This document shows, in pieces, positions 17,440 to 26,963 of a stretch of DNA of 64,000 bases. Below the pieces are notes generated by a model. The model ran no database searches. It had not been told where the DNA came from and saw only the letters and a list, made by a program, of their open reading frames with translations. Every line of letters begins with the position of its first letter. The stretch's first letter is position 1. Made by a program: the position numbers and the translations under genes. Source of the stretch: Dolomitihabitans soli (lineage in GTDB: Bacteria > Actinomycetota > Actinomycetes > Streptosporangiales > Streptosporangiaceae); contig NZ_JAKNTW010000002.1 in the NCBI RefSeq assembly GCF_022213955.1, positions 558,001 to 622,000 of the forward strand, given 5' to 3'.

Positions 17440-20400
17440 ACAGTCCCTCCAGCAGACTTGTAGCGGGGGCCACTCATCTGTACTCGCTTGTTCTCGAGAA
17501 CGCTTCCCGGCACTGACTTCTTTCCGCCGCCAGCACGAATCCAGTCTTCTTCGAGGACATTAAGGTCTTTCCCTGGATTTGCCCTGCCGAGCACTTCATA
17601 ACCGAACGTCCTACCAGGGTAATCCCTCGCGTGCTCTCGCCTGCGCGCCTTAAACCGACTCGCACTCTTTGCCTGACCGACATATTCCTCCCCAGTAATC
17701 AAATCAGTCCGCAAGTATATGATACCCGGGGGAAGGGGTGCCGTATTGTGTACAAGAATGGGGGTATCGCCCGCCAGCACATAGTACGTGTGGGTGTCGG
17801 CGATGGTGAGGTTGTGAACACGCTGGTCCTGTGACGTCCACTTGCCGATGGCCGCGACCTGGACGTATACACCTGCGCTGGTGCGCAGGAAGGCCCCGGG
17901 TCGTAGTTGGCCGGCGTCTGTCCATGTCCGCTGGTCCGGCGACCAGAAGGGGTGGGTTTCGGTGGCGATCAGGGACTTGGCGGCGTCGCCTTGGTTGTCA
18001 CCAGTGCCTACCGTGATCCGGACGAGGTTCTTCGCGCCCTCGCTGCCGATCAGGGCGGTGACGGGTTTTGCTGTGCTCTTGCCGGTTTTCGGGTCGGTTG
18101 CGGTTACCTTGTCGCCGACCTTGATGTCCTGGATGGGCTTGTAGGCGCCGTTGGCCATCAGCACCTTGGTGCCGGGAATGAAACTGTTGCAATTGCTTGA
18201 TCTGAAGCTTTTCTTAATGCTATCGGGAACACGTACTACGATGCGGTCCATGCGGGGGATATGTATCCCGGGCACAGCCAAGCCCTTTTCGCCAAGAGGC
18301 CAATGCTCATTAGCGGTTTTGCGGTCCATCTCCCGCTGCTTGTTCAAGGCGACCTCGCGGTCACGTTTCCACGCCGCTTCTCGTTGGCGAGCCGCCTCCT
18401 CCCGCTTCTTTTTTCTTTCGATTGTCTTCTCGCGAGCCTTCTCTTGCTTGTCGATTCGCTCTTTGTGAATCTTCCTTTCGCGTTTGGTTTTCTTCTTGCC
18501 GCTGGGATGGTGGGTTTCGGCGAAGTTCTGGTTGGCGTTGGGCCGCTTCTTGTCGCGGGAGTAGCCGTTGCTGGTGTCGGAGCTCCCGCCGCCTGCGTCG
18601 ACACGCAGGCCGTCGGGGTCGGACAGGTCGATGGGGTTGTTGGCTGCGTAGGAGTAGGGGTTGGCCCACTCGGGGGTGCGCAGATCGAGCTCGGGGTCGG
18701 TGGAGATGAATTTGGCGACGGCCGGGTCGTAGTAGCGGGCGCCCAGGTAGGTGAGGTCGGTGGAGGCGTCCTCGGTCTTGCCGAGGAAGCCCCGGTCGGT
18801 GAAGGGCAGGTCGTCGCCGCCGCGTCGCTGGCCGAAGGGCAGATATCGTTCACGACTGACCGCGCCGGTGGTGTCGTTGACGCCCAGTTGGGTGCTGCCG
18901 TGCGCACCGGCGAGCAACCAGGTGGCCCCGGCGGGCTCGCGCATCGCGATCAGCGATCCATCGGCTGCGTTGTAGTAGCGCTTGCCGGTGGCCTGGCCGC
19001 CGGCCAGGCGAAGTTCCATCACACCGAGGTAGAGTGTCGCGCTGCCGTCAGGGTCGCGCCGGATCAGACGTTGACCGCCGGCGTCGTACACCATGGCGGT
19101 CTGCTTGCCGTCGATGGTGGCCTGGGCGAGCTCGCCGAGTTCGGTCCAGGTGAAGGTGCCCTGCTTGCCGGCGACGGTGCGGTTGGTGAGTTGCCCGACG
19201 GCGTCGTAGGCGTAGGTGTCGCTGCCGCCGGGGCGGGCGATGCTGGTGACGGCGTTCGGGCGGACCGCGGTGGGACCGGGGGTGGGATAGGTGTAGGTGG
19301 CGTCCTGGCCGTTGTCGGTGAGGGTGGTGATGTTACCGACCCGGTCATAGGCGTAGGCCTGGTTGTAGGCGTCGATGCCCGCACCGTCGCTCTGCCCGGT
19401 ACATGAGCTCGCGGTGGTGGTGTAGGCGCTTTTGAGCCGGCGCAGCCCGTCGTAGGCGAAGCATTCGGACTGGCCGCCGGTGGCGCCGGGGACGGCCGAG
19501 GCGGCGTCCAGGACGCGGGTGAGGCTCCCCGCGACGTCATAGCTGTAGCGGTCGTCTTGGACCGTGTCCGGCGTCGGCGTGTCCGCCTTGGTCTGGGTCG
19601 TGGTCCGGCTGAGCCAGTCGGTGGTGGCGTCACGTTCGAGCCGGCGCTTGATCTTGCCGTTGCTCCCGAGCAGTTGGGTGTCCAGCTTCCCGGTCCGGGT
19701 GAAGACGGTGTCGTCGACGTAGCCGAACCCGCCGGCCAGATCGGAGGACATGCTCGAGGCGAAACCGAGATCGGTGTAGTCGAAGGTGAGCATCTCGGCA
19801 GGCAGGTTCCCCGCGGCGGGCATCCCTTGCCGTCGCAAGTTGCCTGCCGCGTCGAACGCGGCGGTGAAGGTGTAGTCACCGGCCAGGGCATCCTCGACGG
19901 CGGGGATGGTGACCTTGGAGGTGGTGGGCCGGTAGTCGCTGTCGTAACCCGTGACGGCCTGGGTGTAGGCATGACCGTTGACGTAGCGGGTGGAGGAGGC
20001 CGGGTAGCCCTTGGCCACAGCATCGAAGTCCCACTGGGCGAGCTTGGTGCCGGTGGTGGGGTCACCAGCCCACTGGATGGTCTGCCGGCCGAGGTCGTCG
20101 TAGGTGTTGGAGATCTTCTGGCCCTTGCCGTCGATGGCCCAGGTGAGCTGACCGGCGAGGTCGTAGCCGAAGCTGGAGGTGCCTGCGTCGGGGTCGGTGG
20201 AGGCGGTGCTGCGGCCGAGCCAGTCGAAGGCGTAGGCGCGGACGTTGCCGTTGGCGTCCGTCATCTTGGTCAGGTTGTCGTTCAGGTCGTAGACGTAGGT
20301 GGTGTCGTGGTGGGTGGTGGCATCCGCCCACTCCTCGACTTTGACCGTGCGGCCCAGGGCGTCGGTGACGGAGGCGGACTTCGCACCGATTGGCGGGGTA

Positions 20401-23400
20401 ACCTCGGTGCGTTCCAGCCCGGGGTACGCGGTGGTGCTGCGCCGCAGCTCGGTACCCAGGTGGTAGGCGATCTCGGCGACCGGCCTCTCCTGGCCGTCGT
20501 ACACGGTTCTGGTCCACTGCGGGAGGCTGGTGAGTGCGGGGTTGAGCAGGCCGCTGCCGGCATCGCCGGCGTTGTGCACCGGCTGGGAGGCCGTCGTGGT
20601 CAGGCCCCGCGCGTCGTAGCCGGTGATCGCGACGATCCGGCCTCCGGCAGGTGAGTGGATCTGCGCCTCTCGCGTCCGGCCCAGCCCGTCGTAGTAGCTG
20701 TGGCTGGTCAGCCACTTGGCACTGGTGCCGGTGCCGGTCAGTAACCGGCGGATGGTGGTTTTCAGTGCCGCAGTCGGCTGGGTCAGCCCGCCTGCCGAGG
20801 GGATGTCGTAGGAGAGGGTGGCGCTGGCCGTACCGCCGGAACGTGGCTGGCCGGGTCCCCAGGAGGTGGTGGTGCGTCCGAGGGCGTCGTAGTCCACCTC
20901 GGAGGTCTTGCCGTTGACGTCCACCTGGCTCAGCGTTTCGCCGTGCTGATTGGAGGCGCGGACGGTCTGCGTGTGACCGAGCGCGTTGGTGATCGTGACG
21001 CCGGTGGCCGGCCAGCCCAGGGCGGGAGTGTAGGTCGTCCTGGTGGTCTTGTTCAGCGGGTCGGTCATGGTCAGCGACCTGCCGTAGTCGTCGAACGTCG
21101 CCTTGACCGTGGAGAACGTGCTCGCGGCGGCGTAAGAGCGCACCTCGGTGACGTTGCCGTCAGTGGGCTTGTTCGTCGCCGGATCGGTACCCGAGTCGTA
21201 CAAGGAGATGACCTTGCCGATCAGCGTGCCCGCCGTACAGTCGTCACCGGCGCGCTTCTCCACTACGGAGGGGAGTTCGAGTATCCAGCGCCCGGTGTCG
21301 GTGTTGCGGGCGTAGGTGGTGCTGGTACAGGTGTTGTCGGCAGCGGTGGTGGTGTCGCCGTAGTCGTTGACCTTGGTCGGGAGGCCGTAGGAGTCGTAGG
21401 TGGTGCGCTCATCGGTGTAGCGCCAGCCGGTGGTGACGGCCTCGCGGGAGACTTCGCGGCTGTTGTTGATCATCAACGGGTCGTAGATGCCAGGGCCGGT
21501 GCCGGTGGAGGTGCTGACGTACTCGTATCGGGTGGATTCCACCTCGGCGTAGCCGCCGGGTCCCGGGCCGGGTGGAGTGGTCGGTGGCGTGGTCGGCGTG
21601 GGGGTAGGTGTCGGCGTGGGGGTGGGAGTGCTGCCACCTGAGCAGAGGCCGAGGTCTTTCCAGGTGGCGTCGGCGCCGGGCTCGGAGAGGGTGGACGCGG
21701 TGGCTTCCCAGTGGTGGCTCTTCCAGGTGACCCGCTGGCCCTTGGCATAGACGAAGAGGTTGAGCCATTCGGGGTGCGTGCAGGCCAGCATGCGTGCCGC
21801 CGGTCGGCCACTGCCGTGGCCGCTAGCCGCTCGGGTGATGGGTCGTCCGGCGGCGGGCTCGGGTTCGGCGGCGGGTGGAGCCTGAGACGCGGGTGCGGGG
21901 GCTGCGGCGGGGGCGGGGTTGGTGATGGTGGTGGCGCGCCAGGTCTGCTCTTGCAGGGTGCGGCCGGCCAGGACGCGGAGGTCGTTGTAGGTGTTGCCGT
22001 CGAAGTCGGTGACCTGGGTGTGTTTGGCGGTGCCGTCCGCGCGGGGGTCGTCGTACATGCCGCGGTAGAAGGTGCTGCTGGTGACGCTGAAGTCCTCGGG
22101 TGCGGGGCCGCTGCCGGTGATGGTGCGGACCGTCTCATAGCCGCGGAAGTCGTCCCAGTCCTCGACCAGTACCTTGCAGTACTCGTTGGTGGGGCGTCCG
22201 CAGACGATCCCGTTCTGGGTCTCGGCCTGGAGGTAGTTGAACGGGCGGGCCCACGCGGGGGTGCCGACGTACTCATACCGGGTCACCACGTCGGGGGATC
22301 CGCCGACCTGGTCCTTGTCGGTGACCTGGGTGGTCAGCCACTTCAGGTAGACCGCGCGGGCGGTGCGGGCGATGCCGCCCTCGTCGTAGTAGGTGCCCAG
22401 GGTGGCCAGGTAGCAGTCGCGGGCGTTGGCGTCCCAACCGGAGGTGGGGTAGCCGGAGGGGAAGGGGCAGGGTTTGGCCTGGCCGTAGGAGATGTCGGTG
22501 CGGCCACCGAGTCCGTTGTAGACGGCGGACATCCGCGGGAAACGGACGCGGGCCTTGCCCTGGGCGTCGTTGTAGTCGGCGCGGTTGTCCAGCAGGGTCG
22601 CCTCGAAGTCGACCGGCGGCAACGGATTGTCGGGGCCGGTGCCGGCCAGGCCGACCGGGCGGATGGTGTCCAGCCACAGCACCGGACCGGCCGGCGGCAG
22701 CGGGTCCAGGATCTGGGTGTACACCCACTTGTAGCCGAACTCCAGGCGAGTTACCTCGTCCCAGCCGCCGGTGGTGTTGGCGGTGGAGGTGACGATGGTG
22801 TTCAGCCGTTTGGTGATGAAGAACGTCGGCCCCAGTCCCGAGCACGTTTCGATCTCGCCGGGCGTCCCGGAGGGGCAGTCCAGCTCATCAGGGGTGTCGT
22901 TGTCCCAGGGGACGCCGGAGCTGGGCGGGGTGCCGCGATCCACCGCGTTGTAGACGACCTTCGCGATCGGGGTGGTGCCGGTGATCTGCTTGTTGTGGCC
23001 GTATTCGGCCTGCTGCAGGTAGCCGCCCCGGTCATAGGCCAGCCGGGCGTCCATCGGGTCCCACGGGAAACCGGGCTCGCACAACGCCCCGTGGATCATG
23101 CAGTACCAGTTCTCCTCCCGCTGGTAGCGGTAGTCGACCAGGTTGCCGTTGGTGTCGAGTTCCTGGTCCAGGTTCCACCGCCACGGCGCGAAGCAGAATC
23201 CGGGCAGTTCGCTGCTGCTGTACTTGTCCCGGCACGGTTCCCCGGCGTCGTCGCCGATGAACGGGGTCTGCCACATCGCGTCCCGCCGGTACCCGAACCG
23301 GAACGACGTGCCGTCGGCGGTCGTGACCAGCCAGAACGGCTGCTGGGTGACGCCGGAGGTGAGACGTTCGATCTTCCAGCCGTAGTCTTCGGCCGTCTTG

Positions 23401-24527
23401 TATCCGCCGGTCGCTTTGTCCTTCACGATCGCCGAGGACTTGCCCTCCAAAGAGAGCACCAGGTCGGAGGTGGTGTAGTCGGTGGTCGCCGCGTCGCCGT
23501 CGTTCTCATCGGGGGACTCCCAGCACAGGTGCTTCCAGTCCCGCTGCCCGGGGTTCTTCCTGGTCTCGTAGACGTCGTCGGCGCACGGCCGGAACTTCTG
23601 CTCGATGAATCCGACGCCGGCGTCCCAGCCCATCCCGGCGACGGAGGCCTGGTTGTTGGTGTAGTTGGTGAGGCTGTCCACCCCGGAGGAGGAATACGAG
23701 ATCGCCAGGTCGGGGCCGGGCCCGTTGACCGACGGCGGGACCGCGATCGGGTAGGAGTAGGAGAACCCGCCGCCGGACAGCCCGACCTGCCAGGTGCCCG
23801 CCGGCTTCAGGTCGGTCGCGGCGAAGTTGGTGGTCCCCGACCCGGGGTCCTCCGCGGCGGCCGCTGCCGCGAGCACGTACACCGACTCCGCTACGCCGGT
23901 ACCGGCCTCGGCCACCGCCGCGATCCGGCTGTTGCCGGTGTCGTTGCGGACCGGGATCGTCGCAGCCGACCTCGCGGCCTTCGCACACGCCGCGTCCGGC
24001 TGCTCTCCCAGCACACACGCCGGCATCCGGATCAACGTCAACCTTGAGGCGGCGTCCCCGGGGAGGCCGCTGCGGAACCCGGCGTAGTCCACCCCGATCG
24101 TGACCTTGCCCGTTTTGCTGTCGCCGTCGGTGCGGGCCAGCCGGACCGCCAGCCCCATGCCGCCGAGCCGCTTGGCGACATCCGCGCCGAAGGTCTCCAC
24201 CCGCGCCTTGGCGGGGGTGTCCGGCCCGGCGGCGGCGAGGGTCACCGGCGAGTTCGCCACCCGCACCGCCGCAGCTCCCAAGTTCACGTCCGCAGCGGCG
24301 GCCTTCGGCCATACCGGCGCCGCAGCCTCCCGCTCCGTCAGCGGCGCGTCCTCCGCACCCGTGGTGGCCGCGACCTTCTCGATCTCCCGCCCGTCAACCG
24401 ACCGCTCCTGCGCGGCCGAGCCGGATAAATCGGGTTGCAGGATGTCGCTCACCACGCCCACGCCGGCCATCGCCACTACCAGCACCAGAGCACAGATCAG
24501 CCAAATTCGGACACGCCAAACGTCCAC
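17433..24527 (-). CDS. Giant Rhs polymorphic toxin with Hint and GIY-YIG nuclease tip
   Basis: 2364 residues from GTG 24527, chosen because GGGAGG lies 7 bases upstream. Order: N-terminal membrane/signal segment (WRVRIWLICALVLVVAMAGV), a SpvB-like block (PGPDLAISYSSSGVDSLTN), a chitin-binding-like insert (residues about 915-965: NLFVYAKGQRVTWKSHHWEA, CSGG) with a TPTP/PP linker, a long run of YD/Rhs repeats, the Rhs core end (YLGARYYDPAVAKFISTDPE, about 1925), a charged coiled coil (about 2000-2080), a Hint domain (CNSFIPGTKVLMANGAYKPI to TPILVHNT, about 2112-2260) and a final GIY-YIG nuclease (IIYLRTDLITGEEYVGQ, RRREH, EEDWIRAGGG, ENKRVQMSG). Hint should release the tip by autoproteolysis; the nuclease would cut DNA or RNA in a rival cell. 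Its own immunity gene overlaps the stop. Confidence 0.9.
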   Translation of the reverse strand: MDVWRVRIWLICALVLVVAMAGVGVVSDILQPDLSGSAAQERSVDGREIEKVAATTGAEDAPLTEREAAAPVWPKAAAADVNLGAAAVRVANSPVTLAAAGPDTPAKARVETFGADVAKRLGGMGLAVRLARTDGDSKTGKVTIGVDYAGFRSGLPGDAASRLTLIRMPACVLGEQPDAACAKAARSAATIPVRNDTGNSRIAAVAEAGTGVAESVYVLAAAAAAEDPGSGTTNFAATDLKPAGTWQVGLSGGGFSYSYPIAVPPSVNGPGPDLAISYSSSGVDSLTNYTNNQASVAGMGWDAGVGFIEQKFRPCADDVYETRKNPGQRDWKHLCWESPDENDGDAATTDYTTSDLVLSLEGKSSAIVKDKATGGYKTAEDYGWKIERLTSGVTQQPFWLVTTADGTSFRFGYRRDAMWQTPFIGDDAGEPCRDKYSSSELPGFCFAPWRWNLDQELDTNGNLVDYRYQREENWYCMIHGALCEPGFPWDPMDARLAYDRGGYLQQAEYGHNKQITGTTPIAKVVYNAVDRGTPPSSGVPWDNDTPDELDCPSGTPGEIETCSGLGPTFFITKRLNTIVTSTANTTGGWDEVTRLEFGYKWVYTQILDPLPPAGPVLWLDTIRPVGLAGTGPDNPLPPVDFEATLLDNRADYNDAQGKARVRFPRMSAVYNGLGGRTDISYGQAKPCPFPSGYPTSGWDANARDCYLATLGTYYDEGGIARTARAVYLKWLTTQVTDKDQVGGSPDVVTRYEYVGTPAWARPFNYLQAETQNGIVCGRPTNEYCKVLVEDWDDFRGYETVRTITGSGPAPEDFSVTSSTFYRGMYDDPRADGTAKHTQVTDFDGNTYNDLRVLAGRTLQEQTWRATTITNPAPAAAPAPASQAPPAAEPEPAAGRPITRAASGHGSGRPAARMLACTHPEWLNLFVYAKGQRVTWKSHHWEATASTLSEPGADATWKDLGLCSGGSTPTPTPTPTPTPTTPPTTPPGPGPGGYAEVESTRYEYVSTSTGTGPGIYDPLMINNSREVSREAVTTGWRYTDERTTYDSYGLPTKVNDYGDTTTAADNTCTSTTYARNTDTGRWILELPSVVEKRAGDDCTAGTLIGKVISLYDSGTDPATNKPTDGNVTEVRSYAAASTFSTVKATFDDYGRSLTMTDPLNKTTRTTYTPALGWPATGVTITNALGHTQTVRASNQHGETLSQVDVNGKTSEVDYDALGRTTTSWGPGQPRSGGTASATLSYDIPSAGGLTQPTAALKTTIRRLLTGTGTSAKWLTSHSYYDGLGRTREAQIHSPAGGRIVAITGYDARGLTTTASQPVHNAGDAGSGLLNPALTSLPQWTRTVYDGQERPVAEIAYHLGTELRRSTTAYPGLERTEVTPPIGAKSASVTDALGRTVKVEEWADATTHHDTTYVYDLNDNLTKMTDANGNVRAYAFDWLGRSTASTDPDAGTSSFGYDLAGQLTWAIDGKGQKISNTYDDLGRQTIQWAGDPTTGTKLAQWDFDAVAKGYPASSTRYVNGHAYTQAVTGYDSDYRPTTSKVTIPAVEDALAGDYTFTAAFDAAGNLRRQGMPAAGNLPAEMLTFDYTDLGFASSMSSDLAGGFGYVDDTVFTRTGKLDTQLLGSNGKIKRRLERDATTDWLSRTTTQTKADTPTPDTVQDDRYSYDVAGSLTRVLDAASAVPGATGGQSECFAYDGLRRLKSAYTTTASSCTGQSDGAGIDAYNQAYAYDRVGNITTLTDNGQDATYTYPTPGPTAVRPNAVTSIARPGGSDTYAYDAVGQLTNRTVAGKQGTFTWTELGELAQATIDGKQTAMVYDAGGQRLIRRDPDGSATLYLGVMELRLAGGQATGKRYYNAADGSLIAMREPAGATWLLAGAHGSTQLGVNDTTGAVSRERYLPFGQRRGGDDLPFTDRGFLGKTEDASTDLTYLGARYYDPAVAKFISTDPELDLRTPEWANPYSYAANNPIDLSDPDGLRVDAGGGSSDTSNGYSRDKKRPNANQNFAETHHPSGKKKTKRERKIHKERIDKQEKAREKTIERKKKREEAARQREAAWKRDREVALNKQREMDRKTANEHWPLGEKGLAVPGIHIPRMDRIVVRVPDSIKKSFRSSNCNSFIPGTKVLMANGAYKPIQDIKVGDKVTATDPKTGKSTAKPVTALIGSEGAKNLVRITVGTGDNQGDAAKSLIATETHPFWSPDQRTWTDAGQLRPGAFLRTSAGVYVQVAAIGKWTSQDQRVHNLTIADTHTYYVLAGDTPILVHNTAPLPPGIIYLRTDLITGEEYVGQAKSASRFKARRREHARDYPGRTFGYEVLGRANPGKDLNVLEEDWIRAGGGKKSVPGSVLENKRVQMSGPRYKSAGGTVC

Positions 24528-25267
24528 GCCGCAGCCTCCCAATAGCTAAGAAACCCGCGACGCAACGCGTGGCCGTCGCCCAACTCATAAGATCGCGATA
24601 AAGACGATCACCTGGACTATTGATCAACGACAGCCGACTGGTCAATGCGATCATCGCGATGCGATGACAACGAAGGGTGACGATACCTAGACGAACTGGT
24701 GCGAATGAGACACATCGCCCCAGGTCATCGCCGAGTCAACCGTCATGTCAGTCAAGAACCGCCGTTGATAACGATTCGACCTCGGGGCGGCGCTCGTCGA
24801 CGCCACCTGCCTCGAACTCACCGCCAAGGCAGGAAGACGGCGGAAGGCACTGGTCCGCACGGAGTCTGGTGGTGGCACTTACGACTTTGTCCTGGCTCAC
24901 CCGCCCAAGGCGACGGTTGACATACTCCGTCGAGGGTTCACCATCACTGACGACATCGGCGCCGCGATCTTGCGCCTGCGCAGACAGCGCCTGCGCCAAC
25001 ATCACCTGCTGACCGGCGCGGCCAGCCACGTGGCCACTCCAAGTCTCCGCTGCAGGCCCCGATCCTGACACGGGTCGCCTGGCTCCTGGTGACCGGCAGT
25101 TATGGCGGCGAGCTCATAGTGCAGCCCTCGTAGCTGTGCTCCCCGCCGTACCGTCCACGACGGCGCAAGCGCCTCCCTCATCACGGGACCGTCCAGCGCA
25201 GCGCCCCGGCAAGCCGTCTCCACGGAGATCACTGTCATCTCGGGTCAACCAGTCCCTGAAAAACGAG
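24528..25267. other. Upstream region of the Rhs gene with a degraded coding stretch
   Basis: 24528-24700 is the leader of the Rhs gene and contains AT-rich and GATC-rich repeated blocks that may hold its promoter. From about 24770 to 25068 the plus strand reads a plausible protein (ALVDATCLELTAKAGRRRKA, GGGTYDFVLAHPPKATVDIL) without a start codon, preceded by TGA-TAA, which suggests a decayed gene of unknown family. Nothing supported from 25070 to 25267. Confidence 0.35.
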
Positions 25268-26305
25268 CTACACCAGGGCGATCGTCGCCAGTTCACGGAG
25301 CCGCTCCTTGAAATCAGGCCAGCTCTCGGAGAGCGCAGCTCTGGCGTAGGTAAGGCCATCAAGGCGCCGCGCGTCCCCGTCAAGGGAGCGCAGGCAGTGG
25401 CGGATCGCGTTCGCGGCGACCCATCCCGTCCATCGCCAACTGTCCTGTTCTCGCTCAGCATGGGACATACCAGCCCAGTGCTGTCCCAGATCTTCATGCA
25501 CAGCGTCAATGGCGTCCAGAGCCGCTCCATCGACCGGCCTTCCCTCCCATGCCCCCTGCAGCGCCTCGCTGACTCCAGGTACGGCGTCATGCTGGAAACG
25601 GAGTGCCATCTCGTAAACGACGCGCAGCAGAACCGCACGCCTGGCATGTTCGGGAGCGAGGCGGATACGGGCGTCCAGGTCCGGCTCGTGGTGCCAGAAG
25701 CCGATCGGCGGCAGATCGGAGGAGATCGGCGTGTCGATGACCACTGCAGGCTGGGGCCGCTCGAACCAGTCGGCATCCAGGTGCGCCCCGGTACGCGACT
25801 CCACGATGGCCATGGCCGTAGCCTTCTTCGCCGGCCATGGGACCCCGATCGTACGGTCCAGAGCCACCCACTCCGCGTACAGGCTGCCGGGATCCGAGCC
25901 AGACGCGGAGCTCCCCTCGGCGAGGTGGGCGAGAACCTGCCCGTGCGCGGCATAGGACAGATGGACGCTCCCACTGATCGTCCACTCCAAATGCCACACC
26001 TGAGCATTCACGCTGAGCCATTGCAGGACCTGAGGAGCCGAAGCGTACGGATAGTTCTGAGTCTGGACGAGCATGGTCGTCGACCCGGAATGATGGAGCC
26101 GAACGGCCTCGCGATCCATCGCCTCGTCAACATCGAGCTCCACTATTGAAGGATGCCCGCCGCCGGTCATGCGGGCTGCCGTCTCATCCAGCGAGAGATG
26201 CCCGGTAACCGGCCGGACAACCGTCCACGAAAGGCCGTCCGATACTCCGGCAATGCCGTCTTGAAGAAGCTGTGCGTAATGTGCCACTAGCGCTTGGAAG
26301 CTCAT
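25268..26305 (-). CDS. Large hypothetical protein, DUF6461-like head
   Basis: A 345-residue cytosolic protein from ATG 26305. The N-terminal third (LSWTVVRPVTGHLSLDETAA, MLVQTQNYPYASAPQVLQWL, WTISGSVHLSYAAHGQVLAH) resembles DUF6461-type domains, in which a position-dependent response to G/A-rich strands is typical. The remainder is alpha-helical with many Trp and Arg residues. These proteins are abundant in actinomycetes and unstudied. No membrane or catalytic motif. It may be co-transcribed with the small gene upstream (26398-26775). Confidence 0.6.
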   Translation of the reverse strand: MSFQALVAHYAQLLQDGIAGVSDGLSWTVVRPVTGHLSLDETAARMTGGGHPSIVELDVDEAMDREAVRLHHSGSTTMLVQTQNYPYASAPQVLQWLSVNAQVWHLEWTISGSVHLSYAAHGQVLAHLAEGSSASGSDPGSLYAEWVALDRTIGVPWPAKKATAMAIVESRTGAHLDADWFERPQPAVVIDTPISSDLPPIGFWHHEPDLDARIRLAPEHARRAVLLRVVYEMALRFQHDAVPGVSEALQGAWEGRPVDGAALDAIDAVHEDLGQHWAGMSHAEREQDSWRWTGWVAANAIRHCLRSLDGDARRLDGLTYARAALSESWPDFKERLRELATIALV

Positions 26306-26397
26306 GCCTATCCTGACGACTGTAGGTAACGAAGGTGGCCATTGTCGCGGCCGACAACGGTGGGCCGTGGCCGTCACCCGGCGTGCCGGAGAACTGC

Positions 26398-26775
26398 TCA
26401 AGCAGGCGGTGGCCCCAAAAGACGCTTCTGCAGGCCGGGTGCCATCTGATCATTACAGTCGCTGAGCAGGCCGGCAGTGTGCAGCAGGACTCTGAGTTGC
26501 CCGTCTGCGAGGGTTACCGATTCGGGTGCGCAAGGAGTTCCGTCTGCATGTGGGTGCAGCCCGAGTATGGCGCCCTGGACAGGGACGGCCAATTGCCGCA
26601 GCTCGTTGGCACCCCAGCGCAGCAAGTCCTCCGCCGTGGTCAGGAGTTCCGTGCCCCACCGCTCTACTGCGCGTTCGCTGCTGTCGACAGTCACCTGGTC
26701 GTCGTCACCGGTAAGCACGCCATCTTCGGCCAGCATGTCGGGCAACCTTCGAGTTCGTGCCGTCTCCGCGTACAT
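26398..26775 (-). CDS. Small hypothetical protein
   Basis: A 125-residue acidic frame (DGVLTGDDDQVTVDSSERAV, TELLTTAEDLLRWGANELRQ) just upstream of the DUF6461-like gene on the same strand. Codon bias is moderate and no family is recognised, but no competing plus-strand frame is more convincing. Confidence 0.4.
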   Translation of the reverse strand: MYAETARTRRLPDMLAEDGVLTGDDDQVTVDSSERAVERWGTELLTTAEDLLRWGANELRQLAVPVQGAILGLHPHADGTPCAPESVTLADGQLRVLLHTAGLLSDCNDQMAPGLQKRLLGPPPA

Positions 26776-26963
26776 TGCGTGTCAGTCGGGACGGGGCCCT
26801 GACGACACGTGACGGGGCGTGCGAACACGCACGGAGCACGGCGTCAGCCGCGCACCAGATGTAGGCGAGCGCGGGGTGACAGCCTACGTATGCGGCCAGC
26901 AGCCAGAAGACATACAGCACGCATTGTCGGTGGGCCGGTTTATGGTGAGGCAGGACATCGGGA

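Noticed and set aside
18261-24047. Very long plus-strand frames (381, 365 and 778 codons) opposite the Rhs gene
   Set aside because: Antisense shadows of GC-rich Rhs repeats; composition is Gly/Val/Ala/Arg without any domain.
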